Assembly (NCBI RefSeq): GCF_016919245.1
Contig: NZ_JAFEJA010000001.1
Span: 372,001-436,000 of the forward strand
DNA from: Streptomyces zhihengii
GTDB taxonomy: Bacteria > Actinomycetota > Actinomycetes > Streptomycetales > Streptomycetaceae
DNA: 64,000 bases
Direction: 5' to 3'
In this document: piece by piece, positions 17,535-26,138 of the stretch
Layout of the letters: the number at the start of each line of letters is the position of its first letter
Numbering within the stretch: the stretch's first letter is position 1
The notes under the pieces: model-generated
The model's database searches: none
What the model was told of the DNA's origin: nothing
The model's input: only the letters and a program-made list of their open reading frames with translations
Position numbers and translations under genes: made by a program

Positions 17535-19135
17535 GGTGCCGTCCTTCCGTGTCCCCGGCCGTGCGGCGCTTCCGGTGCGGATTCCGCCGGGGCCGCGGGC
17601 CGTGTCTGGGCCACCGTCAGGGTCCGGAAGGCCGGCCACCGCGGGGCGCCGTCGTTGTGGACGCCGAGGGCGACGCCGCCGGTGGCGTGTCCCCCGGCGG
17701 CACTCGGGGGCACCGGGACGCGGGCCCGGAGCCGTCCGTCGACCCGGACCTCGGTGGCGTCGGCCGTCACCACGATCCGCAGGGTGTGGCGGGCCGCCGG
17801 CTCCAGCCGGGCCCGGGCGACCGTGCGCCGCGCGGCGCCGGTCCCCTCGGTGACGCGTACGTTGGCCCGGCTCAGCGCGACGAGCACCGGCCGGCCGCCG
17901 TGGGCGCGCACCGTCAGGGAGACGCCGTTCGCCGTGGAGTGCAGGCCGTCGACGCTCGCCTCGGCCGTGTAGCCGGTCCAGTCCGCGGTGGCCAGGGGGC
18001 GGTACTCGGCGGAGAGGTGGCCGCGCTCCAGCGGGTACGGGCCGGCGCCGGTGAAGGCGCCCACGGTGGTGCCGCCGGGCGCGCCGGGGAACTCCCACCC
18101 GGCGGGCACCGCCAAGGGCCGCGGCTCGCCGCCGGGGCGGCGGGGGCCGCGTTCGGCGAGCCCGGCGAGGAGGCCGGCGACGGTGGTGCCGCTGGTGATC
18201 TCCAGGCGCTGGACGGTCCGTTCGGCGAAGGCCCGGGCCCCCGCGCCGAGCGGGTGCGGGCCGTGGTGGTTGGTGAGCGCGGCGGTGAAGCGCTGCCGCA
18301 GCATGCCCTGGAGCACGCCGGCGCCCGACGGGCCGGAGCCGTGCGACTCGGAGAACGGGTAGGCGAACAGCAGGGGCTTCGGCAGCCCGCGGGAGGTGAT
18401 CGCGTCGATCGAGCGGTCCAGGTCCGCGGCGACCCTCGTCCGGTATTCGGCGGGCGTCTCGCGGCGGCGCTCGGCGGGCAGCCAGAGGCGCTCGGTGAGG
18501 GCGGGGCCGAGGCGGGCGCCCGAGGCGTCGAGCGGCAGGCGGCGGTGGAGGTCGTCGGTGTGGCTCTGGAAGTCCCAGCGGCCGGAGGAGGCCATCCGGC
18601 GCACTTCCTCCCAGGAGAGGTAGTAGGTGTGCCGCTCCCCCACCTGACCGGTGATCAGATAGGCGGCGGCGCGCATGCCGTGGCGGGCCAGGCTGCGGTC
18701 GGCGTACCGCCACAGCCCCTGGGCGCCGTCGTCGAAGGTCAGGTAGACGGTGCGCCCGGGCACCCGCTCGCCGCGCAGATGCCGGACGAACTCGGCGGTG
18801 CTCAGCGTCCGGTACCCCGCGGCCCGCAGGGCGGCGAGCTGCGCGTCGAAGGCGGCGGGTGTCACGGTGTACGGGCGTTCGCCGTCGGGACGCACGTCGT
18901 GGTAGGCGAGGACCACGGGGCCGGTGTCGCGGGGCAGGCCGCGCAGCGCGGGCGCGCCCGCGGCCGGCGGCGGCGCGGCGGCCGGGGAGAGCTGCTCCTC
19001 GACGGCGAACCGGTCGGTCCGGTGCTGCCAGGCGGCCAGGAACGGGATCGCGGCGACCGCCGCGGCGAGCGCGCCGAGCAGCACCCGTACCAGCAGGCGC
19101 CGCCCGGCGGCCGGATCGTGGGCGGAGCGCGTCAC
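17531..19135 (-). CDS. Membrane-anchored polysaccharide deacetylase (PgaB/IcaB-like NodB domain) with C-terminal beta-sandwich
   Basis: 534-aa protein. An N-terminal membrane anchor (LLVRVLLGALAAAVAAIPFLAAW) places the rest outside the membrane. The NodB deacetylase domain holds TFDDG (Asp135-Asp136), the zinc histidines in SHTDDLH (His192 and His197) and the LLFAYPFSESH motif of PgaB/IcaB relatives. Residues from about 340 on form a LamG-like domain. It should remove N-acetyl groups from a hexosamine polymer. The GTG start at 19135 overlaps the stop of the 35-aa peptide gene by 4 nt, and its stop overlaps the next start, so the whole set is translationally coupled. Confidence 0.85.
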   Translation of the reverse strand: MTRSAHDPAAGRRLLVRVLLGALAAAVAAIPFLAAWQHRTDRFAVEEQLSPAAAPPPAAGAPALRGLPRDTGPVVLAYHDVRPDGERPYTVTPAAFDAQLAALRAAGYRTLSTAEFVRHLRGERVPGRTVYLTFDDGAQGLWRYADRSLARHGMRAAAYLITGQVGERHTYYLSWEEVRRMASSGRWDFQSHTDDLHRRLPLDASGARLGPALTERLWLPAERRRETPAEYRTRVAADLDRSIDAITSRGLPKPLLFAYPFSESHGSGPSGAGVLQGMLRQRFTAALTNHHGPHPLGAGARAFAERTVQRLEITSGTTVAGLLAGLAERGPRRPGGEPRPLAVPAGWEFPGAPGGTTVGAFTGAGPYPLERGHLSAEYRPLATADWTGYTAEASVDGLHSTANGVSLTVRAHGGRPVLVALSRANVRVTEGTGAARRTVARARLEPAARHTLRIVVTADATEVRVDGRLRARVPVPPSAAGGHATGGVALGVHNDGAPRWPAFRTLTVAQTRPAAPAESAPEAPHGRGHGRTAP

Positions 19136-19239
19136 AGAAGGTCTCCCCTGGTCAGAACGGTCAGCAGGAGCAGCACGACGACGAGGGCGGAGAGCACCGC
19201 GGCGAGGGCCCGGGCGGCGGCCGCCGCCGCGCCCCTCAC
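19132..19239 (-). CDS. 35-aa single-pass membrane peptide coupled between synthase and deacetylase
   Basis: Tiny gene easily missed: GTG at 19239 overlaps the GT2 stop (GTGA, 19236-19239), and its TGA overlaps the deacetylase GTG (GTGA, 19132-19135). The product starts MRGAAAAAARALAAV, continues with a hydrophobic stretch (LSALVVVLLLLTVL) and ends TRGDLL: one transmembrane helix with a basic N-terminus. The frame fills the 100-bp gap exactly, which argues that it is translated. By position it resembles small accessory subunits of polysaccharide synthases (PgaD, the short partner of PgaC), but no homology is claimed. Confidence 0.7.
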   Translation of the reverse strand: MRGAAAAAARALAAVLSALVVVLLLLTVLTRGDLL

Positions 19240-20930
19240 GAGGTGCCCCTGGACCAGACCCCCCGGCGGACGGTGGCGAGCGAGTACGGGAGCAGCCAGG
19301 CCAGCACGGTGGAGGAGAGCAGACTCATCAATGGCCGGTAGCGCCACCGGGTGTCCCCGGGGTGGTCGGCCTTGTACGCCAGGCCCCAGGCGCAGCCCTT
19401 GAGCAGGACGCCGCACAGATAGAGGCCGGTGAGCAGCCACAGCCCCTGGAGGGGGGCCCACAGCAGGTGCCGGACGGCCATCAGCGGGGCGAGGAGCACC
19501 CACAGGACGTGCCCGTAGTAGAGGGCGGCGGCGCCGGGGCCGCGGCGCCACATGAAGCCGCCCGTGAAGCACAGGTTGCGGATGAAGCTCTTCTTCCAGC
19601 GGACCTGCTGGCGCAGGAACGCCCGGACGCCGGCCGGCACGTCGGTGCCGACCCGGGCGGATGCCACGTAGCCGACCAGCCAGGGGCGCTCGGGGTAGTC
19701 CTCGCCGGTGACGAACGGGGAGCCGGCGTGACGTTCCTTCAGCCGTTTCCCGTGCCATGCCTGTCCGAGGACGTAGCCCGTGAGCTGCCGGTCGGTGGCG
19801 AAGCGGAAGGGGGCGCCGAGGAAGCGGTCCTCGGCCCAGGCGGGGAGGTAGTTCCAGACGGCGTCCCGGCGGAACGCGGCCAGCGGGCCGGAGACGCAGG
19901 TCACGGAGCCAAAGGCGGACTCGGCCGCCTTGGCGACGCGGAACTGGCCCTCGTACCAGACGTCCTGGATCCGGGCGAGCAGCGAGGCGTCCGTGTTCAG
20001 GGCCCGGCAGTGGCCGCTGACGGCGCCGAGGTGGGGGTTGCGCACCAGGGCGGTGACGCAGCGCCGGACGGCGTCGGGCGCGAGGACGCAGTCCGAGTCG
20101 GTGAAGACGACGACATCGCCGTCGGCGCGGGCGCAGGCTCGGACGAGGGCGTGCTTCTTGCCCACGTTCTCGGTCAGGTGGACGACGGTGATGCCGAGTT
20201 CGGCGGCGAGACGCCGCAGGATGTCGCCCGTGCCGTCGCGGGAGGCGTCGTCGACGACGACGATCTCGACGCCCGGGAGGTCGGACCCGGCCATCGAGCG
20301 CACGCACTCCTCGATGCGGGCCTCCTCGTCCCTGACGGCGAGCAGCAGGCTGACCCGGGGCTGTTCGGGCAGCGGGGGGAAGGTGCCGCGCAGCCGCCGC
20401 GGGCAGGGCACCTGCTCGACGGCCGGGTCCCGGTAGCGGGTGTAGGCGACGTAGAACATCGCCGCGGTCGCGGCGAGCACCGCCGTCCCGTAGACGGCGG
20501 CGGGGCCGAGGCCGTCGGCGATCGCAAAGGAACGATTCGCCAGGATGACGGTGAGCGGGGTGAGGCAGAGCAGCACGACGACGCGCACGACCCCCCGCCG
20601 GGTCGACGGGTCCAGCCCGGCGAGCCACCGCCCGGCGAACCGCCGCACCGGTCCGCCGCGCGCCGGCGGCGCGGTGCCGGGGGCACGGGAGGCCGGGGGT
20701 TCCTGGGCTTCCGGGGGTTCCTGGGCGGCTGGGGGTTCCTGGGCCGGGGGTTCCTGGCCCCGGGGTTCCTGGGCGGCCGGGGCGGGGTGGAGGGCCGTCG
20801 CCGTCCGCCCGGCCGCGGCGGCGGAGGGGGCCCGGGACGCGGCGGGAGCGGTGGCCGCGGGCGGGGCGGGAGGTTCGGGTGGCGTGCCGCGGCGCCGGCC
20901 CGCCCCCGTCACCGCCGTCCGTCGGCTCAT
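19236..20930 (-). CDS. Processive family-2 glycosyltransferase (PgaC/NodC/hyaluronan-synthase-like)
   Basis: 564-aa membrane synthase. An N-terminal tail of about 95 residues is disordered and rich in QEPPA repeats. Two transmembrane helices follow (VVRVVVLLCLTPLTVIL and a second near residue 130), then the GT-A domain: VVVDDASRDGT, DSD (Asp278/Asp280), EDRFLG and QQVRW (441-445), the signature of processive beta-glycan synthases. Three or more C-terminal helices make the export channel. ATG 20930 overlaps the dehydrogenase stop (ATGA) and follows GGAGCGG. With a UDP-HexNAc 6-dehydrogenase upstream and a deacetylase downstream, the product is probably an N-acetylhexosamine polymer that may contain uronic acid. 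Confidence 0.88.
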   Translation of the reverse strand: MSRRTAVTGAGRRRGTPPEPPAPPAATAPAASRAPSAAAAGRTATALHPAPAAQEPRGQEPPAQEPPAAQEPPEAQEPPASRAPGTAPPARGGPVRRFAGRWLAGLDPSTRRGVVRVVVLLCLTPLTVILANRSFAIADGLGPAAVYGTAVLAATAAMFYVAYTRYRDPAVEQVPCPRRLRGTFPPLPEQPRVSLLLAVRDEEARIEECVRSMAGSDLPGVEIVVVDDASRDGTGDILRRLAAELGITVVHLTENVGKKHALVRACARADGDVVVFTDSDCVLAPDAVRRCVTALVRNPHLGAVSGHCRALNTDASLLARIQDVWYEGQFRVAKAAESAFGSVTCVSGPLAAFRRDAVWNYLPAWAEDRFLGAPFRFATDRQLTGYVLGQAWHGKRLKERHAGSPFVTGEDYPERPWLVGYVASARVGTDVPAGVRAFLRQQVRWKKSFIRNLCFTGGFMWRRGPGAAALYYGHVLWVLLAPLMAVRHLLWAPLQGLWLLTGLYLCGVLLKGCAWGLAYKADHPGDTRWRYRPLMSLLSSTVLAWLLPYSLATVRRGVWSRGTS

Positions 20931-22240
20931 CGGACCGCTCCGGCGGGACGGCCGGCGAGGCTGTGGGTGGTGTCGAGCACCGGGCAGCCGCGGGCGAGGC
21001 CGGCCACGTCGGTGCCGTCGTGGAGGGTGTGCACCAGGACGAGGTCCCACGGCAGCGAGGCCGCCTCGGCGAGGTGGCGGCGTCCACCAGCCCGGGAGGT
21101 CACCTCCGGCACCAGGGGGTCGTGGTAGCCGACCCGGGCGCCGAGCGCGGACAGCCGGTCGATGATCTCCAGCGCGGGGCTCTCCCGCACATCCGCGACC
21201 CCCGGTTTGTACGCCACCCCGACGACGAGGATCCGTGCCCCCGCGACGGCCACCGCCCGGTCGGCGAGGGCCTCGCGCGCCCGGCGGACCACCGCCGAGG
21301 GCCGGGCGGCGATCGCGGACATCGCCGAGTCGACGAGCGGCGCCTCCCGCTGCCGGGAGCGCAGTTGCCAGAGCAGGTAGTGCGGATCGCAGGGGATGCA
21401 GTGCCCGCCGACGCCCGGCCCCGGGTAGAAGGGCATGAAGCCGTACGGCTTGGTGGCGGCGGCGTCGATGACCTGCCGGGGGTCGAGGCCGAACTCCAGG
21501 CTGGTGTCGGCGAGTTCGTTGGCCAGGGCGATGTTGACGGCGCGGAAGGTGTTCTCCCAGAGCTTGCACATCTCGGCGGTCTCCGGGTCGTCCACCCGGT
21601 GGATGCTCGGCGCGGTGCGCCGCAGCAGTTCGGCCGCGAGTTCGGTGCTGCGCCGCCCGACCCCGCCGATCACCCGGGGGGTCGACTCGGGCGCGTGGCC
21701 TTCGGTGCCGGGGTCGATGCGCTCGGGCGCGAAGGCGACGTACACGTCGGTGCCGGGGCGCAGACCCCGGGCGGCGAGCGGTTCCACCAGCAGGTCCCGG
21801 GTGGTGCCGACGTAGCTGGTCGAGGTGAGCACCAGCACCTGCCCCGCGGAGGCGTGGCGGACCACGGTGGCGCACGCCGCGGAGAGCGCCCGCAGGTCCG
21901 GCACCCGGTGCCGGTCGACGGGGGTGGGCACGCAGACGATCACGGCCTCCGCGCGCCCCACCGCCCCGGTGTCCTCGGTGAGGCGGAACTCCGGATCCCG
22001 CAGCGCCTCGGCGAGGGAGCGGAGCTGTTCCGGCGGCAGGTCCACATCGCCTCGCCGGATGTCCGCGAGCCGGCTGCCGCTGATGTCGATCCCGGTGACG
22101 GCGGCGCCGGCCGCCCGCAGGGCGAGCGCCGTCGGCAGTCCCACGTAGCCGAGCCCCACCACGGCGACGGTGCCGGTGCGGGCGGCGGTGCCCTGGGGCG
22201 GTACGGACAGGTCCTCACAGGCCGCTTCAGCGGCGGTCAC
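20927..22240 (-). CDS. UDP-N-acetylhexosamine 6-dehydrogenase (WbpA/WecC-type)
   Basis: 437-aa nucleotide-sugar dehydrogenase that should oxidise UDP-GlcNAc or UDP-ManNAc twice at C6 using NAD+. The Rossmann motif is VAVVGLGYVGLPTA. The central domain has KLWENTFRAVNIALANE, and the catalytic Cys281 lies in GVGGHCIPCDP. That HCIP version is typical of N-acetyl-sugar enzymes, whereas UDP-glucose dehydrogenases read GGSCFPKD. The GTG at 22240 is chosen because GGTGGA lies 7 nt upstream; longer in-frame starts lack a ribosome site. It is the first gene of the coupled polysaccharide operon and supplies the activated uronic acid. Confidence 0.85.
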   Translation of the reverse strand: MTAAEAACEDLSVPPQGTAARTGTVAVVGLGYVGLPTALALRAAGAAVTGIDISGSRLADIRRGDVDLPPEQLRSLAEALRDPEFRLTEDTGAVGRAEAVIVCVPTPVDRHRVPDLRALSAACATVVRHASAGQVLVLTSTSYVGTTRDLLVEPLAARGLRPGTDVYVAFAPERIDPGTEGHAPESTPRVIGGVGRRSTELAAELLRRTAPSIHRVDDPETAEMCKLWENTFRAVNIALANELADTSLEFGLDPRQVIDAAATKPYGFMPFYPGPGVGGHCIPCDPHYLLWQLRSRQREAPLVDSAMSAIAARPSAVVRRAREALADRAVAVAGARILVVGVAYKPGVADVRESPALEIIDRLSALGARVGYHDPLVPEVTSRAGGRRHLAEAASLPWDLVLVHTLHDGTDVAGLARGCPVLDTTHSLAGRPAGAVR

Positions 22241-22489
22241 GATGGCGTCCACCCGCCGGAATATGACACGTAGGATGATCGCCCGCCCGGACGACTCTCC
22301 GCAGGCCGGACACCCCGGAGGGGAGTTCACCCGTTCGCGGGTCCGCGCAGGTGGAGGGGCTCCGCGCCGGGGCCCGCCACCCCGTCCGCCCGCTCGGCGC
22401 GGGACGCGGAGTTCCGCCGTGTGGCGCAGATCGCCGGCGGCGCGGCCCCGTGCGGCGGCCGGCGGCCCGGATCGGCGCACCGGGTTGCG

Positions 22490-23476
22490 TCAGCGGTTGG
22501 CGCGGGCCTCGGCGCGGGTGGCGCCGATGCCGGCGGCGACGACCAGGAGGGTGCCGGCGATCTGGAGCGGCATCGGGGTCTGCGCGATGAGGATCATGGC
22601 GGCGACCAGGCTGACGGCCGGTTCGAGCCCGGCCAGCGTCCCGTAGGTGGTCTTGCCGATGCGCTGGAGCGCCTGCATCTCCAGCAGGAACGGCAGCAGG
22701 GGCATGAGCACGGCGATGCCGAGCGCGGCGATCGCCGTCTCCCAGGTCAGCCCGCCGACGGCGGCCGGTGCCCCGAACGGCGCGGCGACCACAGCGGCCA
22801 CCGCCAGGGACACGGCGAGGGCGTGCGGGGCGGGCAGCCTGCTGCCGACGTGGGCCGTGCCGATCACGTACAGCGCCCAGCAGGCGGCCGAGCCGAGGCC
22901 GAACATCACGCCGGGTAGGCTCGTCGCGCCCGTCCACGGCGAGGTCAGCAGCACGACGCCCGCGGCGGCGAGCGCGAGCCACGCCAGTTCCCGGGGGCGG
23001 CGCGAGGCGATCACGGCGACGGTGAGCGGGCCGAGGAACTCCAGGGCGGTCGCGGTGCCGAGGGGCAGCCGGGCGGCGGCCTCGGAGAAGAGCAGCATCA
23101 TGCCCGCGCTGACCGCGCCGAGCAGCACCGTGGCGACCAGGTCCCGCCGTCCGGTCGCGCGCAGGGTCCGCCACAGGGACGGGCCGGTGAAGGCGACGAG
23201 CAGCAGCGCGGCGAAGGTGAGGCGCAGCCAGGTGGTGCCCGCGGGCCCGAGGGTGGCGAAGAGTTCCGTGGCCAGGGCGCTGCCGGTGTGCAGCAGGCAC
23301 ATGGCGACGAGCACCAGCACGGCGCCGGGCACCTGCCGCCGGGGGGCGGGGAGCGCGGCGGGCCCGGCCGCTCCGCCGGTGGGCGGCGCGGCGGAGCGGG
23401 CCGGGGGCACCGTGTCGGCGGACAGGGCGGCCGGTGCGGCGGGGGTGGCGTCGGGGGCGGCAGGCGAGGTGGTCAC
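22490..23476 (-). CDS. EamA/DMT-superfamily metabolite exporter
   Basis: 328-aa membrane protein with ten predicted helices in two EamA repeats, after a 45-residue Ala/Pro-rich cytosolic tail. The text (TWLRLTFAALLLV, SEAAARLPLGTATALEFLGPLTVA, GLEPAVSLVAAMILIAQ) is close to the RhaT/threonine-homoserine exporter branch. The GTG at 23476 has no clear ribosome site. It is divergent from a LysR regulator with dyads in the 83-bp gap, so it is probably induced by a small metabolite that it exports. Confidence 0.85.
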   Translation of the reverse strand: MTTSPAAPDATPAAPAALSADTVPPARSAAPPTGGAAGPAALPAPRRQVPGAVLVLVAMCLLHTGSALATELFATLGPAGTTWLRLTFAALLLVAFTGPSLWRTLRATGRRDLVATVLLGAVSAGMMLLFSEAAARLPLGTATALEFLGPLTVAVIASRRPRELAWLALAAAGVVLLTSPWTGATSLPGVMFGLGSAACWALYVIGTAHVGSRLPAPHALAVSLAVAAVVAAPFGAPAAVGGLTWETAIAALGIAVLMPLLPFLLEMQALQRIGKTTYGTLAGLEPAVSLVAAMILIAQTPMPLQIAGTLLVVAAGIGATRAEARANR

Positions 23477-23508
23477 CGGGACATTTGATCGTCAGGCATC
23501 CGTTTCTG

Positions 23509-23549
23509 TCCACGGGCCGAAAGTGGATGGATCAGCCACTGATGGTGGA
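23509..23549. promoter_or_regulatory. Cluster of LysR-type half-sites in the divergent promoter region
   Basis: Four half-sites of one motif alternate in orientation: TCCAC (23509-23513), GTGGA (23523-23527), CCACT (23536-23540) and GTGGA (23545-23549). The first pair is TCCAC-N9-GTGGA, and AGTGG-N9-CCACT (23522-23540) overlaps it. This fits the multi-site binding of LTTRs between divergent genes. It also argues against a regulator start codon at 23527, which would put the sites inside the gene. Confidence 0.55.
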
Positions 23550-23559
23550 CGATGGCCTC

Positions 23560-24522
23560 ATGGAAGCGGACGACATGCCACGGCTCCCCGACGCGACGCA
23601 GCGACTGCCCGACCTGGGGCGGCTGCGGCTGCTGGTCGAGCTGCACCGGCTCGGCACGATGGCGGCGGTCGCGGCGGGCACGGGCTACGGGACCTCGGCC
23701 GTCTCCAAGCACCTCGCCGTGCTGGAGGAGGAGGTCGGGGTCCGGCTCCTCACTCCGGACGGCCGCCGGGTACGGCTCACGCCCGCCGGTGAGCGGCTGG
23801 TGGAGCACGCGGTGGGCATCCTCGCCGCAGTGGAGGAGGCGCAGTCGGAGCTGCGCGGCCGGACGGACCCGGCGGGCCGGGTGCGGCTGGCGAGCTTCTT
23901 CACGGCGGTCGAGCCGGTGGTGCTGCCCGCGCTCGCCCGGCTGCGGGAGGAGCACCCGCGGGTGGTCGTGGAGGTGCAGGAGCACGAGCCGGAGAGCACT
24001 GCGGAGCTGCTGCGCTCGGGGGGCGTCGATCTGGGCGTCGTCTACGACTACAGCCTGGTCCCGAGGGTGGTGCCGCCGGAGCTGAGCGCCCGCGCCTTCG
24101 AGGAGCAGCCGCTGTTCCTGGCGGTGCCCGCGGGGCATCCGGACGCGGGACGGCCGGTGACCGTCCCCGAGCTGCGGGACTTCGCGGAGTCGGGCTGGAT
24201 CACCAATTCACGCGGCACGGACGACGACGAGCTGGTGCACCGGGTGTGCGCCGTCGCCGGTTTCACCCCGCGCATCGCGCACCGGGTCGACAGCCTGCGC
24301 CTGGTGAACAGCCTGACCGGGGCGGGGCTGGGGGTGGCGCTGCTCGCGGAGTCCGGCATCGAGCGCCACCGCCCGGACGTGGCCTTCCGTCCCCTGGACC
24401 CGCTGGCGGGCACCCGCCGCACCTTTCTGCTGGCCCGGGCCGGACGGTGGTCGTGGCCGCCCCTGGCGGCCGTCGCGACGGCGATCCTCCACGTCCGGGA
24501 CGGGGGCCCCGGGGCCCGGTGA
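23560..24522 (+). CDS. LysR-family transcriptional regulator of the DMT exporter
   Basis: About 320-aa LTTR. The winged HTH begins near residue 20 (RLRLLVELHRLGTMAAVA, then TSAVSKHLAVLEEEVGVRLL), followed by the effector-binding domain. In-frame ATGs occur at 23527, 23542, 23560 and 23575. ATG 23560 is used (GGTGGA 10 nt upstream), and 23575 has GGAAG at 8 nt, so the start is uncertain by a few codons. It is divergent from the EamA exporter and likely controls it. The stop codon lies inside the first copy of a 50-bp repeat. Confidence 0.85.
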   Translation: MEADDMPRLPDATQRLPDLGRLRLLVELHRLGTMAAVAAGTGYGTSAVSKHLAVLEEEVGVRLLTPDGRRVRLTPAGERLVEHAVGILAAVEEAQSELRGRTDPAGRVRLASFFTAVEPVVLPALARLREEHPRVVVEVQEHEPESTAELLRSGGVDLGVVYDYSLVPRVVPPELSARAFEEQPLFLAVPAGHPDAGRPVTVPELRDFAESGWITNSRGTDDDELVHRVCAVAGFTPRIAHRVDSLRLVNSLTGAGLGVALLAESGIERHRPDVAFRPLDPLAGTRRTFLLARAGRWSWPPLAAVATAILHVRDGGPGAR

Positions 24523-24630
24523 CCCCGGGGCGGCGCCCGCCACGCATGGTCCACGGCCGGCGGGCCCGGTGACCCCGGGGCGGCGCCCGCCACGCATGGT
24601 CCATGCCCGGCGGGCCCGGTGACCCCGGGG
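24512..24630. repeat. 50-bp tandem repeat, 2.4 copies
   Basis: 24512-24561 and 24562-24611 are almost identical 50-bp units; 24612-24630 is a third partial copy. The first unit overlaps the LysR stop codon, so duplication started at the gene end. The unit is a GC-rich non-coding segment containing GGTGACCCCGGGG. The rest of the gap to 24780 shows no gene. Confidence 0.85.
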
Positions 24631-24779
24631 CCGAACGCCCGCCCGGCGGGCCCGGGGCCGAAGAACCCGCCGCGCGCGGTACGGAACCGGGCTGCCGGGT
24701 CGGTGCCCGGTGACCGCCGCAGGTGGCATGCCCGAGCGCCGGGCACCGCACCGGGCGCCCGCGCCCGCCGCGCCCCCGC

Positions 24780-25136
24780 TCAGCGGCGGGCGAGCTGGCG
24801 TTCGCCGCCGGCGCCGGGCTCGTACGGCAGGCCGTAGTGGGTGAAGATCTCCCGCTCGTTCTCGGCGGGCAGCACATCGTCCGTCCCCATGCTGGGGGCG
24901 TCCTTCACCACGGACTTGCCGTAGGCGACCCGCACATAGCCCGGTCCGACGACCGCTCCGGCCAGGGGGACGAACACCAGGCGGCGGCGGGTCGGCAGGC
25001 CGACGGCCACGGTGACGACGGCCGGTTCGTCGCTGCGGGTGTTCACGTAGACGGCCTCGAGCGTGCCGATCTTCTTGTCCTCGTCGTCGAGCACTTCCTG
25101 GTTGCGCCACTCGCGGATGTCAGCGCTCTGGATCAC
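24780..25136 (-). CDS. PRC-barrel domain protein
   Basis: 118-aa protein with an N-terminal PRC-barrel (REWRNQEVLDDEDKKIGTLEAVYV, then VTVAVGLPTRRRLVFVPL) and a short C-terminal helix. GTG 25136 follows GGAGAGG. PRC-barrels occur in RimM and in many small stress-induced actinobacterial proteins. This one is of the latter, stand-alone type. It is divergent from the PPOX-fold gene over 297 bp. The function is unknown. Confidence 0.8.
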   Translation of the reverse strand: MIQSADIREWRNQEVLDDEDKKIGTLEAVYVNTRSDEPAVVTVAVGLPTRRRLVFVPLAGAVVGPGYVRVAYGKSVVKDAPSMGTDDVLPAENEREIFTHYGLPYEPGAGGERQLARR

Positions 25137-25236
25137 GGTGCCTCTCCTCGCCGTCGACGCGCCGGACGGCGTGAGCGTGCGCCCGGCCACGGTGGAAATG
25201 CCGCACAACGGGCACTCCCCTTCCATCGTGCCCGGT

Positions 25237-25257
25237 AAGGGGCGGGTGCCGCCCCTT
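25237..25257. promoter_or_regulatory. Perfect hairpin in the PRC-barrel/PPOX divergent region
   Basis: AAGGGGCG (25237-25244) and CGCCCCTT (25250-25257) form a perfect 8-bp stem with a GGTGC loop, midway between two divergent start codons, where a terminator is not expected. It may be an operator or a 5' leader structure of the PRC-barrel transcript. No other signal was recognised in the 297-bp gap. Confidence 0.35.
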
Positions 25258-25433
25258 GTGGCGCCCGCCGGAGGCGAGCGGCGGCCCCGCTGCGATGGAT
25301 CTTCACAACTGCGCGACGGCTTCGCCCCCATCGCGGGGCCCGCTGCGGGCACGATGGACCCAACGGTCCGGCCGGCGGGTGATCCCCCGGAGCCGGGCTC
25401 CGCGTGTGCCCCACAGGAAGAGGACGACCGTAC

Positions 25434-26138
25434 GTGACCCCCCACAGCAGCCCCTTCGGATCCGCCGGTGAGCGCATGCTGCAGGACCATCTCGGCAACA
25501 CCGAACGGGCCGACGCGTTCTACGGGCGGCAGGTGCAGCCCCAGCTCACACCCCGGATGCGGCGGTTCATACAGCAGCAGTCCATGGTCTTCCTGTCGAC
25601 CGCCGACGCCCGGGGCGAATGCGACTCCACCTTCCGCGCGGGCCCGCCCGGGTTCGTGGTCGATCTGGACCAGCACACGCTGACCTACCCGGAGTACCGG
25701 GGCAACGGGGTGATGGCGAGCGCCGGGAACATCACCGAGAACCCCCACATCGGGCTGCTCTTCATGGACTTCACCCACCACCACATCGGCCTGCACGTCA
25801 ACGGCTCCGTCCGGCTGCGCACCGACGAGGAGCAGCGCCGTTCCCACCCGCACCTGCGCACCGACACCGCTCCCGGGCGGCGGCCCGAGCTGTGGGTGCA
25901 CATCACGGTCGAGGAGGCGTACGTGCACTGCTCCAAGCACATCCCGCACCTCGAACCGGCTCCGCGTCCGCGGCTGTCCCCCGACGAACGGCCGAAGGAC
26001 GCCGACTACTTCGTCGCGCCGCGGCCCGGCGTGCCGCCGGTCGCCGTGCCCGGTGCCCACGAGGAGGAGGCCCACGACCGGTGCCTGCCGGGCATCCCCG
26101 TCCCCGCCTCGGTCAGAAGCCGACAGGTTCACGGATGA
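25434..26138 (+). CDS. Pyridoxamine 5'-phosphate oxidase-fold (PPOX class) flavin-binding protein
   Basis: 234-aa split-barrel protein. Recognisable text is [49 protein letters not shown] and [10 protein letters not shown], as in the PPOX_putative family (flavin or F420-type split barrels) rather than the vitamin B6 enzyme itself. GTG 25434 has GAGGA about 9 nt upstream. Its 3' end overlaps the convergent arginine deiminase gene by 26 bp. The reaction is unknown; a redox or detoxification role is likely. Confidence 0.8.
   Translation: MTPHSSPFGSAGERMLQDHLGNTERADAFYGRQVQPQLTPRMRRFIQQQSMVFLSTADARGECDSTFRAGPPGFVVDLDQHTLTYPEYRGNGVMASAGNITENPHIGLLFMDFTHHHIGLHVNGSVRLRTDEEQRRSHPHLRTDTAPGRRPELWVHITVEEAYVHCSKHIPHLEPAPRPRLSPDERPKDADYFVAPRPGVPPVAVPGAHEEEAHDRCLPGIPVPASVRSRQVHG

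Noticed and set aside
16548..22240. Assignment of the polysaccharide operon as the MatAB poly-GlcNAc system
   Set aside because: The gene set differs: a HexNAc dehydrogenase, a separate deacetylase and a secreted beta-sandwich protein, instead of the two Mat proteins.
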